Below are positions 36,104 to 46,878 of a DNA stretch of 64,000 bases, one piece after another (within the stretch, counting starts at the first letter, position 1; every line of letters begins with the position of its first letter). The stretch comes from Pascua guehoae. Taxonomy: Eukaryota > Basidiomycota > Tremellomycetes > Trichosporonales > Trichosporonaceae. The stretch covers positions 303,029 through 367,028 of the forward strand of contig BCJX01000011.1 of assembly GCA_001600415.1 (NCBI GenBank), given 5' to 3'. The notes beneath the pieces are model-generated. The model saw only the letters and a program-made list of their open reading frames with translations, did not search any database and had not been told where the DNA came from. Made by a program: the position numbers and the translations under genes.

Positions 36104-38671
36104 CTACTCTGGTGCAACCGAGTCTTCTTGTTCCGACTCGCCGTCCTCGTTTCGGGGGCGACGCTGAAGGTTTAGTAAAAAGTGCCACGCCACGTTGCAA
36201 TGGTTGCTTTGTGCCACTCACGCCCAGATGCCGTTCTCCCTGCCGCAGGAACTCGGCTGACAAAGGTGTAATAGGCACAGGGCCCGGAAACTCTTGGGGA
36301 ATTCTGTGAATGGTATCAGCAAAAAGTGCAACGGGCCGTCGTGCAGCACGCCACACTGGCCATGCCTGCCCCCGCCACGCCACGTACATAACATCGAACG
36401 GCCGGGTACGGCAGAAGGCAAGCGGATGCGTAACGCCAATAGAGGTGCCGATGTGGGGCGGGCTGCGCGTTGGGTCAGCGTCCCAGCTGCGGAAAAGTAA
36501 CAAGCGCAGAAGCCAGGGCCGACGGTTTCGTCACCTACCCGGCGAGATCCAGAATTTTCCCCTCTAGTGCGTACTGGCCTTCAGGGCGGACAATCTAAAT
36601 CGTCAGCATACTGGACACGCGCATTGTTGGGCTGTTATGCGCTGGCACAAGCATGGTTGGGGGCATGCAGCCAGCCGTTCACATGAACCAAAGGCTCCAG
36701 CCCTCGTCATCAATATGGACCGTGTCCCTACCAACCCCATTGCCGTCGTCGCAGTGTACCACATACCATGTCTTGGAAAATAAAGTACAGGCCCTTGCGG
36801 CCTTCGCGGGTCAGGATTTGTGCTGTGCGGACAGATGATCCCAGAAGCGTTCGTTGCACAGAGTACGGCGGTGGTGCTGTTGCGGGATAATAAGGCTGTA
36901 CATTTCCGCGTGCTGCTGCGTGTGAGCGCAGCCCGTTCTCCTCGAGTCATTGGTGTCAAACGGATACGTACGACTCGGTGGTCGGACCCGGATGAGAGAT
37001 CGAGACTCTCCACTTTCCGGGGATACCAGTTCAACACTCATTGTAAGGTGCACAAGGCGGCGGGCGAGGGTCGCATTGCTAGGGGTCAGAGTGCAATCGA
37101 GGCGGAAAATTCCTGCAAACTGCTCACTCAGTTGGCACTGCTTCCCCGTCTTTGTCCTTGACAATTAGTTGCACAATGAGAGGCGGCGTCAATGGCGGCC
37201 ATCCCTGTTGAACGTGTTAGCAATTGATCATCTTGTACAGTAGTATAGTCGCCTCACTCTTCGTAAGGGCTCGACACCCAAGGCTTTTCCTCGCTCTGGA
37301 TGTTGGAGAACATTGAGCTCATACGTCCTATTGCGTCAGCCTCAAGATACTAGTGCTGCAAACTCGTCCACTGGTGCTCTCAAAAATTAATTCCACTAAC
37401 CATCCAGACAAGTCAGGAGTATGAGGGACATCTGTACCGCTCCAACCTTCGCGGGGAACACGGTGAGGCCGAATGATGAGGTACGCTTCCGTCGGCGGCG
37501 GGCGTGCTTCTGGGCCGTACACGGCGCTCGCGGCAGCGGCCTCGGCAGGGGCTGCTTCGCCAGATGGACGACGGGTCGCGCCTGGAACTGCACGGTCATA
37601 ATCTGGTTGGAAACCAGGCAAGTAGCCCGGGGTTGGGGTCTGCGTACCAGACGAAGCCGCAGCCGGGGGAGGGCTCGGTGCGCTCGCAGGTGGTGGTGGA
37701 GCACGTGATATTTGTGAGGGTGAAGCAGGCGGGGGCGGTGTAGGTGCTCGCGCAGGAGGGGGTGCGGCTGGAACTCTCATCGCTCCCGCTGGGGGGTAAG
37801 ATTGTGCGTACGCACCAGGTGGAGGCGAAGCCCAAGCACCGCTCCACCCAGCAGGTGGGGGTTCATGATGTCCCGAAAGGGGACCCCCGCTATGGGGTGG
37901 TGCTTGTGGATGAGGGTACGGGTACCCGTACGTGTAGTGGTGAGCAGGGTAGGTATGTGATGGTGGGTTCCTGCTTGAACCCGGGTGCGAGCCCCATGAC
38001 GGAGGCGGAGAAGGTTCGTGACGATACGCAGGTGCCGATGGTGCGGGGCCCATGGGATAGTCGTACCGTTGCCGACTGGGACCAGCGGCCGCGGGCAGTT
38101 GCTGTTGCTGCTGTGGCGGCTGTTGCTGCTGCTGTGGCACATGTTGCTGCGGATAACTGCGTTCGTCATACTGTTCTCGGGGGTGGCGGTACTCTCGAGG
38201 ATCGCGGTCTCGGAGGTCGCGTGAGTCACGGGGGAGGTCTAGTGGTTCGCGAATGTCTCTAGGATCCCGAGACTCTCGAGGTTCTCGAGACTCTCGTGGG
38301 TCTCGTGGATCGCGTGGGTCTCGTGGGTCTCGCGGGTCGCGATCGCGATCGTGAGACATGATGGGAGGGACAGAGCCACGAGTCGCTCGGCCTCCGTCGT
38401 CGCGGTGCGTAGGATACTGCTCGTATGCGTAACGAGGGTCGGGGAGAGGGGGAGGATGGCGAGGGTTGTAGTCAGAGTGGGGATATGGAGAGTGAGTGTC
38501 GCGTGGTGGGTCGCGACCGACCAAGTCCGACGATGGTTCAAAGCTCGCAGAACCCACAGGAGCCACACTCGCAGCCGCAGACGCGCGAGGGGGCGTGTGG
38601 GACTGTAATGGATGGCGATGTGACGGCGCAGATGATTCTGCGACGTCGTGGTGCTTTGGTTTCTGTGTCAT
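36104..38671 (-). CDS. Velvet-domain transcriptional regulator
   Basis: Minus-strand exons (as + coordinates): 37401-38671, 37258-37327, 37128-37204, 36972-37078, 36767-36876, 36539-36594, 36388-36486, 36222-36303, 36104-36163, giving 643 residues with every phase matching. The first exon encodes about 420 residues of disordered sequence with DPRDPR/SREPRE tandem triplets, poly-Gln and Pro/Tyr-rich stretches. The small exons then spell the velvet fold: YELNVLQHPERGKALG, WPPLTPPLIVQLIVKDKDG, LLGSSVRTAQIL, GLYFIFQDM-IVRPEGQY, and FDV-IPQEFPG plus TPLSAEFLRQG at the end. Velvet proteins are fungal NF-kB-like DNA-binding regulators of development, sporulation and secondary metabolism. ATG 38671 is the first in frame; an upstream GTG was ignored. 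The subfamily is not assigned. Confidence 0.92.
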
Positions 38672-39104
38672 GACATGGCGCACGCTTTAGAACGTGGCGT
38701 GCGGCGCGATGACGAGCATGTGGAAGGTAGCGAGATAGGTAAAGGAAAGTGGAATGAAAGAAGAAACGCCAGGAACAATGTTGACCAACCGACACGCGGG
38801 TGGGCGCCGTGGGCGAGCGAGGCGTTTGAGACGTTTGGTGCCAAAACGTATGCAACTGCGCGCGTGGACAACGGCGGGGTCTCCGGGAAGTGTGCGCGTG
38901 CAAATTGCTCGCTCAAATGTTGTTGAATGGGTCGAGTGGAGAATGTGGCGAGAGCAACAGCGAAGGGGTAAAGATTGGGCGTATGTAGCTGCTTGTCCGC
39001 TGGCTGGTTTGTGGGTTGTTGGGAAAGCGAGACGGGAGAGAGAGAGAGGGAGGGAGAGACAAAGAAGGAGAGAGAGAGAGAGAGGAAGTCGGCGACCGAG
39101 AAGG

Positions 39105-39213
39105 CAGGTAGAAGCGTGGGGAACAGGGCGAGGGGAAGATGACGGTTGTTCGAGTGTCGCAGGTAGAAGCGTGGGGAACAGGGCGAGGGGAAGATGACGG
39201 TTGTTCGAGTGTC
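39105..39213 (+). repeat. Exact tandem duplication, 55-bp unit, upstream of the velvet gene
   Basis: The block beginning CAGGTAGAAGCGTGGGGAAC at 39105 recurs without visible change at 39160, about 430-540 bp upstream of the velvet ATG. A (GA)n-rich tract lies at about 39009-39092. Confidence 0.9.
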
Positions 39214-42200
39214 AAGTGTCAACTTTAGAGTCTATCTGTGTTTGAGCTTGTCGGGGCGTTTCTCGCTCCAGGTGGCTGGGCCCCGCCTAGCGCCGTAGAT
39301 CCCCAGAGCAGTAATGCAGCCAGTCCCAAGTAGACCAGACTGTATCGTTTAGGTAGATGTTGGCTCTGATTTGATGTTGATGCAGTTGTCCAGGACGACG
39401 AGTTGTGTTGTGTTGCCGTTGCAATTGCGTGTTACCAACTATGCAAGTTGGACGTTTCAAAGTGATCGGATGTTGTGGCGGGGGGTGGTGACGGTGTTGG
39501 TTTGGTGGATTGTAGGTTTGTGGGGTGGCACACGGTTGTACGTGGCGTGGGTGGCAGTCGTCGGAGGCAACGCGGCAACGGGAAATGATGGAATGGAATG
39601 AATGGGTAGAAAGTGGAGACAAGAAAGGGGAAAGGGAAACTGAAAGTAGTCAAAGTTGGGGGGGAGGGTAGAGAGAGAGGGAAGAGAAGGACAGAGAATA
39701 CCGCCGCCGCCGCTGCCGCCAAGTTGAACTGTATGGATGGTCCGTCGTGTGCCGATCTGGCGCGCCTCTTAGCTCGTGTGCGAGGGTGGGGGAAGGGGCG
39801 AGGGGGCGAGCGAGCAAACGAGCGAGCGAGCTGGAGATCACGAGGCAAAGGGGGGGTGTCGTGACGAGTTTATGGGAGGGTACTGTATTGCAAGTCGAAG
39901 GAAAGGACGACAAAGTGGTAGATGGATGGACATGGCATGCATGCCAGGGGGCATTATTTGGTCATTTGGGACTGGGACATGGCATGCATGGAAGCAGGTT
40001 CAAGGTTTGGAAAGCTAGCCCCGTTCCCCCGCTTAAGGGCACCGTGTCAGAGGCTCCCCCCTCCCTGGAGGCCAGAATCCAGGGACCGATATAACCCCCT
40101 TCCACCGCCGGCCCCCCCCCTCCTCCCCCACCGCTTACCCCCATCCCCCTTGCTCCCATCCTCCCATCTCAGGATCGGGGGAAACGGTAAAAGGCGACCG
40201 ACCACAGACGGCGCGACCGCGCGACCGCGGGGCGCAAAATGGTGCGAAGTCGCCCAAAATGCGCCCCCCCACCCAGCCTCCTCGCCCTCGCCAAAGGCAG
40301 AGCAGAGGGAAGGAAAGGGAACCATGATCCTGACCGAACAGAAAGGTACACGGACTCACTCACCACACACGACTAACTCTGAATCCACAACCACACACAC
40401 CACACCACACAAACACACACCATACAAATATCATTGTGGCTCCGCCCCGCCACCACCATTGGGAATGTATGCATAAGTGCATCCTCCTTGCAGCTCACCC
40501 ATTCCCACTTCATATTGGTTTATTCTTTGCACATCGTGGTGCATACATGCTCTCTGTCAACATTGGATGTTCATGCTGGGGGCCAGGTTTCGGGCAACGG
40601 GTTAACGGCCAACGGCTTGGGGGAGGGAAAAGGCGCGGCCGGGCGTGTGTCGGAACCGACCATGTAACAGTTGATGTGGTCCCTGAAAAGACCGTCCAAA
40701 GAAGTCAGGGTTTCATCCGTACGTTAATCGTACGTCAACGGCACAAACCCTCTCCTGTCATGCCCTGGTTCAGCTGTGGTGCCCAAACGTCCCCACCAAG
40801 ACGTGCCATCCCTTCTGTGCACGCGCGCGCTTGTGTGTCCCATGTCGCCATGTCTGTCCTTCCCTCGAGTCGTCGCGGCCTTGCTCGTACCGTACCAAAC
40901 TATACCGTCCCCGCGTCGTCCTTTTGCCCCCACATCCACACCGCCGTCGTTGATGGGGATGGGATGGGATGAAATCAACGACATTGTCATGGCATGCCAT
41001 GATGGCATTCAATCTAAGCGACCAATACCTATGTACCTATGCTTCAACCCACACAGCTCGTACAACATTTGGATCCCAGATGCCACCTTCCTTCCCTCAC
41101 GCTCCAACTCAAACCCTTTGCAACGCATCCCTTGACGCCTCGCATCCACGCCACGTCACCAAGCAGCACTCTCCCCGACTGTATCCTCCGTCCTTTGTTG
41201 GCTGCGGAGGGCTTGTCTGTGTCTGGCCGCGTGGCCGCGTCCCCAATCGGCGGTACACGCAGCAACGCGTGCACGCTCTTTGCGACTCGTGTGCCTGCCC
41301 CTGCCCCCCTCCCCCCGATTTCACTCTTGAACGCCACAATCCAGAACAGCGTATCACACTGGAGGGCTAAGGAAACATGATGTGTCGCCAGGACCCATCG
41401 GCCTCTACGCGTGGCGAGATGCCTGAACCTCAAGCTTGGACCGTCTCGGAAGCCAAGCAAGCGCGGCACCTTACGCCTCCAAAGCGATCGCCAGACGCGT
41501 GTCTCATTCCTTCGTGCTCGGTGTCTTTGCCCTCGACGACATCACCGCCCCCCTGTGTTGTCACTCGATTATGTTCCGCGCCCCGCGTCTTTTCATTGCT
41601 CACAGCCGTGGGCCAGTGGGGTGCGTGCGGATGCTTACCGTTCCCGGTATCCTGGGTTCACTTCCGACTCCCGACAACCCCGACCGTTTACCTACAATGG
41701 CAAGACCATGTGCTGCCGGCCATCTAGCCGAGCCCATCGGATATGGTTCTTGTGACTACATACGGGGCCTCGATCAGTGATTGATCAACTACTCATATCC
41801 CACGTCCCACAGGACTGGGTTCGGGCCGGACCATTTACCTCATTCAGGCCAGGCCACCTGAGCGGTTTGCGTTTGCGGCAAGGTCCACATCCTGACCCTT
41901 TTTGGAACGCGCCGCATTCCCTACATTATCATTTAATCAGGACTGGAACTCGTTTGCGATGGGCTTGGACAGCTCATCTGACGGTAACCGTCAGCGACAG
42001 CCGCGTGTGCATGCTGAATCACAGCCACAACACCCCGTAAAGGGGCTGGCAGACGATGCAAACGGCTGGCTGATTGCAGGTGCACGCATATTTGCGCTGG
42101 GCATTGCTCGCATTTTGCTTGGCGAAGTTTATTCAACGGAGCTTGTTAGTGTTGACGTGGTACCAGTAGCGTTGCAAAGGTTTGACCCCAGGTTGTCTCC

Positions 42201-42716
42201 GTTGTCTGCTTTCTACTGGTTCATTTGGACCTTGTTTGCCCTGTTCCCGTCAAACGACACGCTCATCGAGCAGTGCTATGGCCGCTGGAAACAGGCAGCC
42301 AGTCGCTGGGCAGTCAGGAGTTCGGTCATTTAGCCGGCCTGAGCTTGAAGTCTGTTGCTAGTGTGGCGGCAGGTTGAGTGCTGGTGGACTTGTGGGAACG
42401 GACAACAACGCTAACTTGGAGCACAAACCACGCGCTCTCCTCGTGGGAGAGCCAGCCAGTAACCATGCACATCAGTACACCGTGAGCAGGCTTGGGACCA
42501 AAGACCAGGCTTGTGGGATACTTTACGATCTGGCTCGAGGGTCCATGTTGACTGCCTCATAGCCCTGAAGTCCTCGTCATGCTGCCAGTGCTACCTCCAC
42601 GTGTTTCCCTTTACCCGCTCAATGCCGTCCATGCCGTGTGTAGCCCCATTGCCGTAACTGAAGCAGGGAACTCGGAACAAGTGGGTCGTCCCCTATGCCC
42701 CTTTTTGCTCTCTTTG

Positions 42717-42748
<32 letters not shown>
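42717..42748 (+). repeat. Poly(A) tract, 32 A
   Basis: This is an uninterrupted A32 in intergenic DNA. It is the longest A/T homopolymer in the window; others are about 16 T at 62330 and about 16 A at 59923. Confidence 0.95.
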
Positions 42749-42751
<3 letters not shown>

Positions 42752-44405
42752 GTCTAGCGCCGTCTGGCTTTCAGGTCCAGAACCCGAGCTAAATCTTGTT
42801 GCCGACATCAACCCCTCCCAAACACCCCCTGTTTCACCATTGGACTGCCCAGCCAGCCCTCTGTTTTAGGGAATAGCGGAAGTGTCATTCCTTCCGCGGC
42901 ACGCGCCATCGTCGACCAGACTGCCCTAGCACTCCACACCGACTGCCTCCACTCCCGACTCGGACCAACCGTATTGCCCGGCCAGGTCCACATCTACACC
43001 TCGAACTAGCTCTAGCTTTACTAGTTCGATTACCGATTCGCTTGGCTCTGCATACAGTACCTCAATGACGACGTTAAACTTGACGCGAGCCGATTAATCT
43101 CATGACCAACCTTGAACTACTCAGGTCCCATCATGCCTTGGCCACATCGTTATTCCAGACAGCTGCGCACCGCGCATTCAAAACGTTCTTCCCATGCTGT
43201 TCCCATTCTGTCGTTCATCGAAAGCTTCCCATGCCTCTCGTCATGGTCACATGATTGCAACGCTTCGGGGGCTTGTTGATTCTCCATGCCCATCACTACT
43301 GTCTCGTTCTATTTCTCTACATGCCAGCAGTTGCACATGGCTGGCGCTTTGCGCAATTGCGCAAGCCAGGACCTGAATGTGGGCCTGAAGCCAGTCAGGT
43401 GTCAAACTCGTAGCTGCTGGATGGGATAAGAGTAGTATTCATCGGTTGCTGTCATCATGGCAGGGGGCGGGCAACGGCGGCACCGGCCGTAAGGGACTGC
43501 CTCCGCTTCACAATGCACCAGCCAACCCCAACAACTGTCCGACGACGTCATTTTCGACAGCTAGCATAAGGCCAACAATAATGCGACGTTGAGCCGAGTG
43601 CCGAGAGGCAGCTACATGACAACTGTATGGGACAGTACCCAAATGCCTTGCTATTGTTTTCCAACAAAATTACAAGCACGCTATGCACACAGGCGCCGAA
43701 TCTCCCGAACAAACCCACCATGCCATATCATTGATTTACCGCAGCGTTGAAATGGGCCCTGCCAGCACAGCGATACCGGATACGGGAAGGGTGTGGGGCA
43801 AGTGGGTGTGTACAGTATGGTTTTACATCATGGCTGATCGGCACAGTTTGACGCAGGCTCGATTCGATCGATCGGTGCATGGGTAGGTCGAGTGGGGCCG
43901 TGCTTTTGCTTACTTCCTTCGCTGTCACCTCGGCTACGGCACGCGGAGGGAAAGACAAAAGTGGACCCTGACTGAACCCTTGATCCGACCAAACTTTCCA
44001 AAACAGTGGTCGCACGGTCCCGTGCCGTGGCGCATTCGGGAACCCTGGGACCCGCTCTTCTCCGTCAATCATTATCATTCCTTCCTTCCTCGCCCCCTCC
44101 CTCCCTCCCTTCCTCGCAGGTCATGGTCATGGCCCATTTCATGTCTTGTCCATATTCCATCCACCCCATCCATTCGTCCCTTCGTCCATTCGTTCATCCG
44201 CCCATCCGTTCAAACTGCCTCCACTTCATTTGCCGTTCAGAACCGTCACACACACCCCACAAACGCATTGGCTCCAAGCCAACATGCATAACGTACTGCC
44301 TCGGCGAAACCAAAGTGGTGCTGCATGTCACTATGCTGGCACGGGCCCTGCTGGATTCCTTGCCTCGATGCCGTTACTTCATCAAGCACCCATTCACTCC
44401 ATTCA

Positions 44406-46057
44406 CTACAGCCGCAACAGAGGTCCCTGTGCCGCACCGATGATGCCTTGCACCTCGAGCTCAAGCAGTTGTCCGTCCATGACGAATGAGCTTCCTCCGA
44501 CCATGGTGCACACGGGCCGGACGCCGTAACGAGCCATTTCCCTTCCCTGGACTTTGGTAACTCCAACCCAGTTGTCGACCTGGGTGAGGAAGCCACGGGT
44601 ACGTGTAATATCGGCCATTGATCCGCCAATGGACCTTATCGCGCCCGAAACAATGTCAAAGACGTAGGTTGCCTGGTGCTCGGCCGAGCTGCCGCCCATA
44701 ACGCCATGGCCAGAGGGGTGCGTGCGAGTTGTGGTGCCAGCTACCTCGAACACGTTGCCCACTCGAACAGCCCTGCAGTAGCCCTAGAATTGAGAGTGGT
44801 CAGCGTCGACATGGACCTCGCTTGTGCGACTTTTGAGATACCACTGCCGACGTAACGTGACAGGGAGCCCAGCAGCCATCCTGAACAACTTACTGCTATC
44901 GGCTCCCACGCCGAGCCTGACGAGCGTTCCACACGCCCACCCGCATTGATCACTCGCTCCACCTCGGCCAGTATCTTGACTTGTTCCTTGGTCGGGCGGC
45001 TACCAACCCCACACGGCGTAAGGAAGGGCGGGTACCTGTACTCGTCGCCGCAATCGGCGGCAATGTCCGTCAGGCCACCCTGGGCAGCCGCAATGGTGGC
45101 GCGGTCCGTTTCATCCAGCAAGACACCGAATACCGCTTCGGTTTCATCATCTGAGACCGCAATCACACTGGTTATGCCAGGGAGGTCGAGCACATGCCGC
45201 ATCGCAATCACAGGGATGGTGACGTTGTGCTTTTTCGCTACGCGATCGAGCGCCAGCAGGATCGCTTGGAAGGCGTGCCAACCGCCTGTACAGGAATTGG
45301 GAATCACAAAATTGCGGCATGTCGGGGGGAAACATGGGGCCGACCAACACGAGACGATATCATGCAATGGGATGTATCAGGGCGGGGAATGTGGAGCGAA
45401 AGCACGAGTCAGCATGGTCTCGGCAAGCGGATTAGTCCGAGACACTCCCGCCGGCTCGTAAAGTTCCAGGCAACATCCAATCTCCCAAAACCCCTCAAGT
45501 CCCTGGCAAGATGAAACGCATGTTCCACCTATTGTGCTGTCCCAACACCGACAAAAGCGGCGGTAAGCATGAGTTGACCACCTAGATCCCAGAGCTTGAT
45601 CGGGAACAACCTTTCCTGGAACACCAAGACAGACGGCATGTCGTGTGACTCTTCCAGGTCACCTGTGGTCCCGTTTGGGCAACGTCGTAGCCCTCCGGAG
45701 AAACCCTCGACAACCAGCAACTCACCAGCAGCGTCAATGAAGCGCTTGTACTTTGCGAGGGCGAGGTTGTCCTCGAGTTGATGGGGCTTTGGCTCGGACT
45801 TTCCAAGCCACGCCTCGCTGACAAAGCCGCCCAGGAGCGTGCCGTACGCCAGGATCCCGACGTTATGCGCGGCACACCAAGCGAGCATGCCACGCTTATC
45901 GGCGCGCCTGTCGACAACACTAACCGATACCTGGTTGAACGCAACGGTATACCCGGACGCATCGAGGAGCTGGAGGTGAGGCAGGTCAAAGTCGGCCACG
46001 CCGAGGTGCTGCAGTTTGCCAGAGGTTTGCAGCTCCGAAAGGCGGTACAGGTTGTCT
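44406..46057 (-). CDS. Aldo-keto reductase domain fused to a RidA/YjgF-like domain (5' end unresolved)
   Basis: Supported minus-strand exons (+ coordinates): 45726-46057, 44894-45285, 44406-44783. The first encodes the mid-barrel of an aldo-keto reductase: LSELQTSGKLQHLGVADFD, VAFNQVSVSVVDRRADKRG, MLAWCAAHNVGILAYGTLLGG. The second continues FIDAAG-GWHAFQAILLALDRVA and AMRHVLDLPGITSVIAVSDD. The third joins in frame after WEPIA to give GYCRAVRVGNVFEVAGTT, ADITRTRGFLTQVDNW, CTMVGG and LLELEVQGIIGA, a complete RidA/YjgF (YjgH-like) domain of about 125 residues. RidA proteins hydrolyse reactive enamines and imines or act as chaperone-like partners; AKRs reduce carbonyls with NADPH. The N-terminal barrel strands carrying the Asp-Tyr-Lys(-His) tetrad were not found upstream, so the gene is 5'-incomplete in my model, truncated, or has exons I could not place. 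Confidence 0.75.
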
Positions 46058-46684
46058 CTGCAAGTAACCGCCGTGACGACAGGTGGGTCAAGCGAGAAGA
46101 CGTGACAAACAGCGGAGAGGGAAATTGACGGCATCGGTTCCATGGAAACAAGGGTCGAGGCATCATCGGGTAGCGGAAGCGCACGGATGGTGGCCAGAAA
46201 AAAAACACACACATGAATAGCCGTGGGCGAGGGAGAGGCGGGGCGGATGGCACGCAATTACTGCATCAGCGCTGCACAAAGAGACAGCAAAGGCGTGGGT
46301 AGTCCTCTGCGACCACGACGTCGTGTACGAGATGGATGAGGCACGCCACAGCATCGGACCCTTCTGCCCTGATAGAACATCGGTGGGTCGGACCGGGCAA
46401 CCGCTGAATTGAACAGACAGCAGACCGAGTGAGGCAATGCCACCCCATACCTTGCTGAATGTCGAGCTGTGTCATTCGGCGTCCTGCCCGCTAGCCGTTG
46501 AGCGCACCTGAATGCCATTGGTCTCCGTGTTTGGCAGTAAGGGGACTGCAATGTGTGCGGAGGCCACTTGCATCTCCCCACACGTCCTCTCCTCGTCCCA
46601 ACACCACACTCTGCACCCATTCCAACTGGTTCACTTCCCCGTACAGCTCTTCCACACCACCCATGACATCCATTTTCCACTCAC

Positions 46685-46878
46685 AGGTACTCGAGCCCAT
46701 CGTACCTCGTGGCCTGGTAGACGAAGATGTCGACGTCCCGCCCCAAGTCTTCTGCGGCGCGGGCAATAATGTCTGCGCATGCGTCTTCGCCCTCGATGCC
46801 CGGCGCGGGTGTCCACATGGCGAACGCGATCGAGTTGGTCGAGGACGGCGCAGAAAACGTCCCCGTCACGAGGTCATG
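46685..46878 (-). CDS. Isolated minus-strand exon, product unresolved
   Basis: This 194-nt block is bounded by a strong acceptor (CTAACCCCAG) and a strong donor (GTGAGT) on the minus strand and is open in one frame, reading IEGEDACADIIARAAEDLG and IFVYQATRYDGLEYL. It has the composition of real coding sequence. It could be an upstream exon of the AKR-RidA gene, but it does not look like an AKR N-terminus, and the exons linking it (a candidate at 46451-46507) are weak. A separate small gene is the alternative. Confidence 0.4.

Larger units (their letters stand above)
38672..44405. other. Gene-poor upstream tract of the velvet gene
   Basis: The first kilobase (38.7-39.9 kb) is purine-rich on +, hence CT-rich on the velvet coding strand, and probably contains its leader and promoter. 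The remaining 4.5 kb to the AKR-RidA gene shows no recognisable gene; the open frames of 110-145 codons at 41.4-42.3 kb have no domain or splice support. A 32-base poly(A) lies at 42717-42748. Confidence 0.45.

Noticed and set aside
41902..42333. 143-codon + frame before the poly(A) tract
   Set aside because: It contains a hydrophobic stretch but no family motif; kept only as context for the poly(A) observation.
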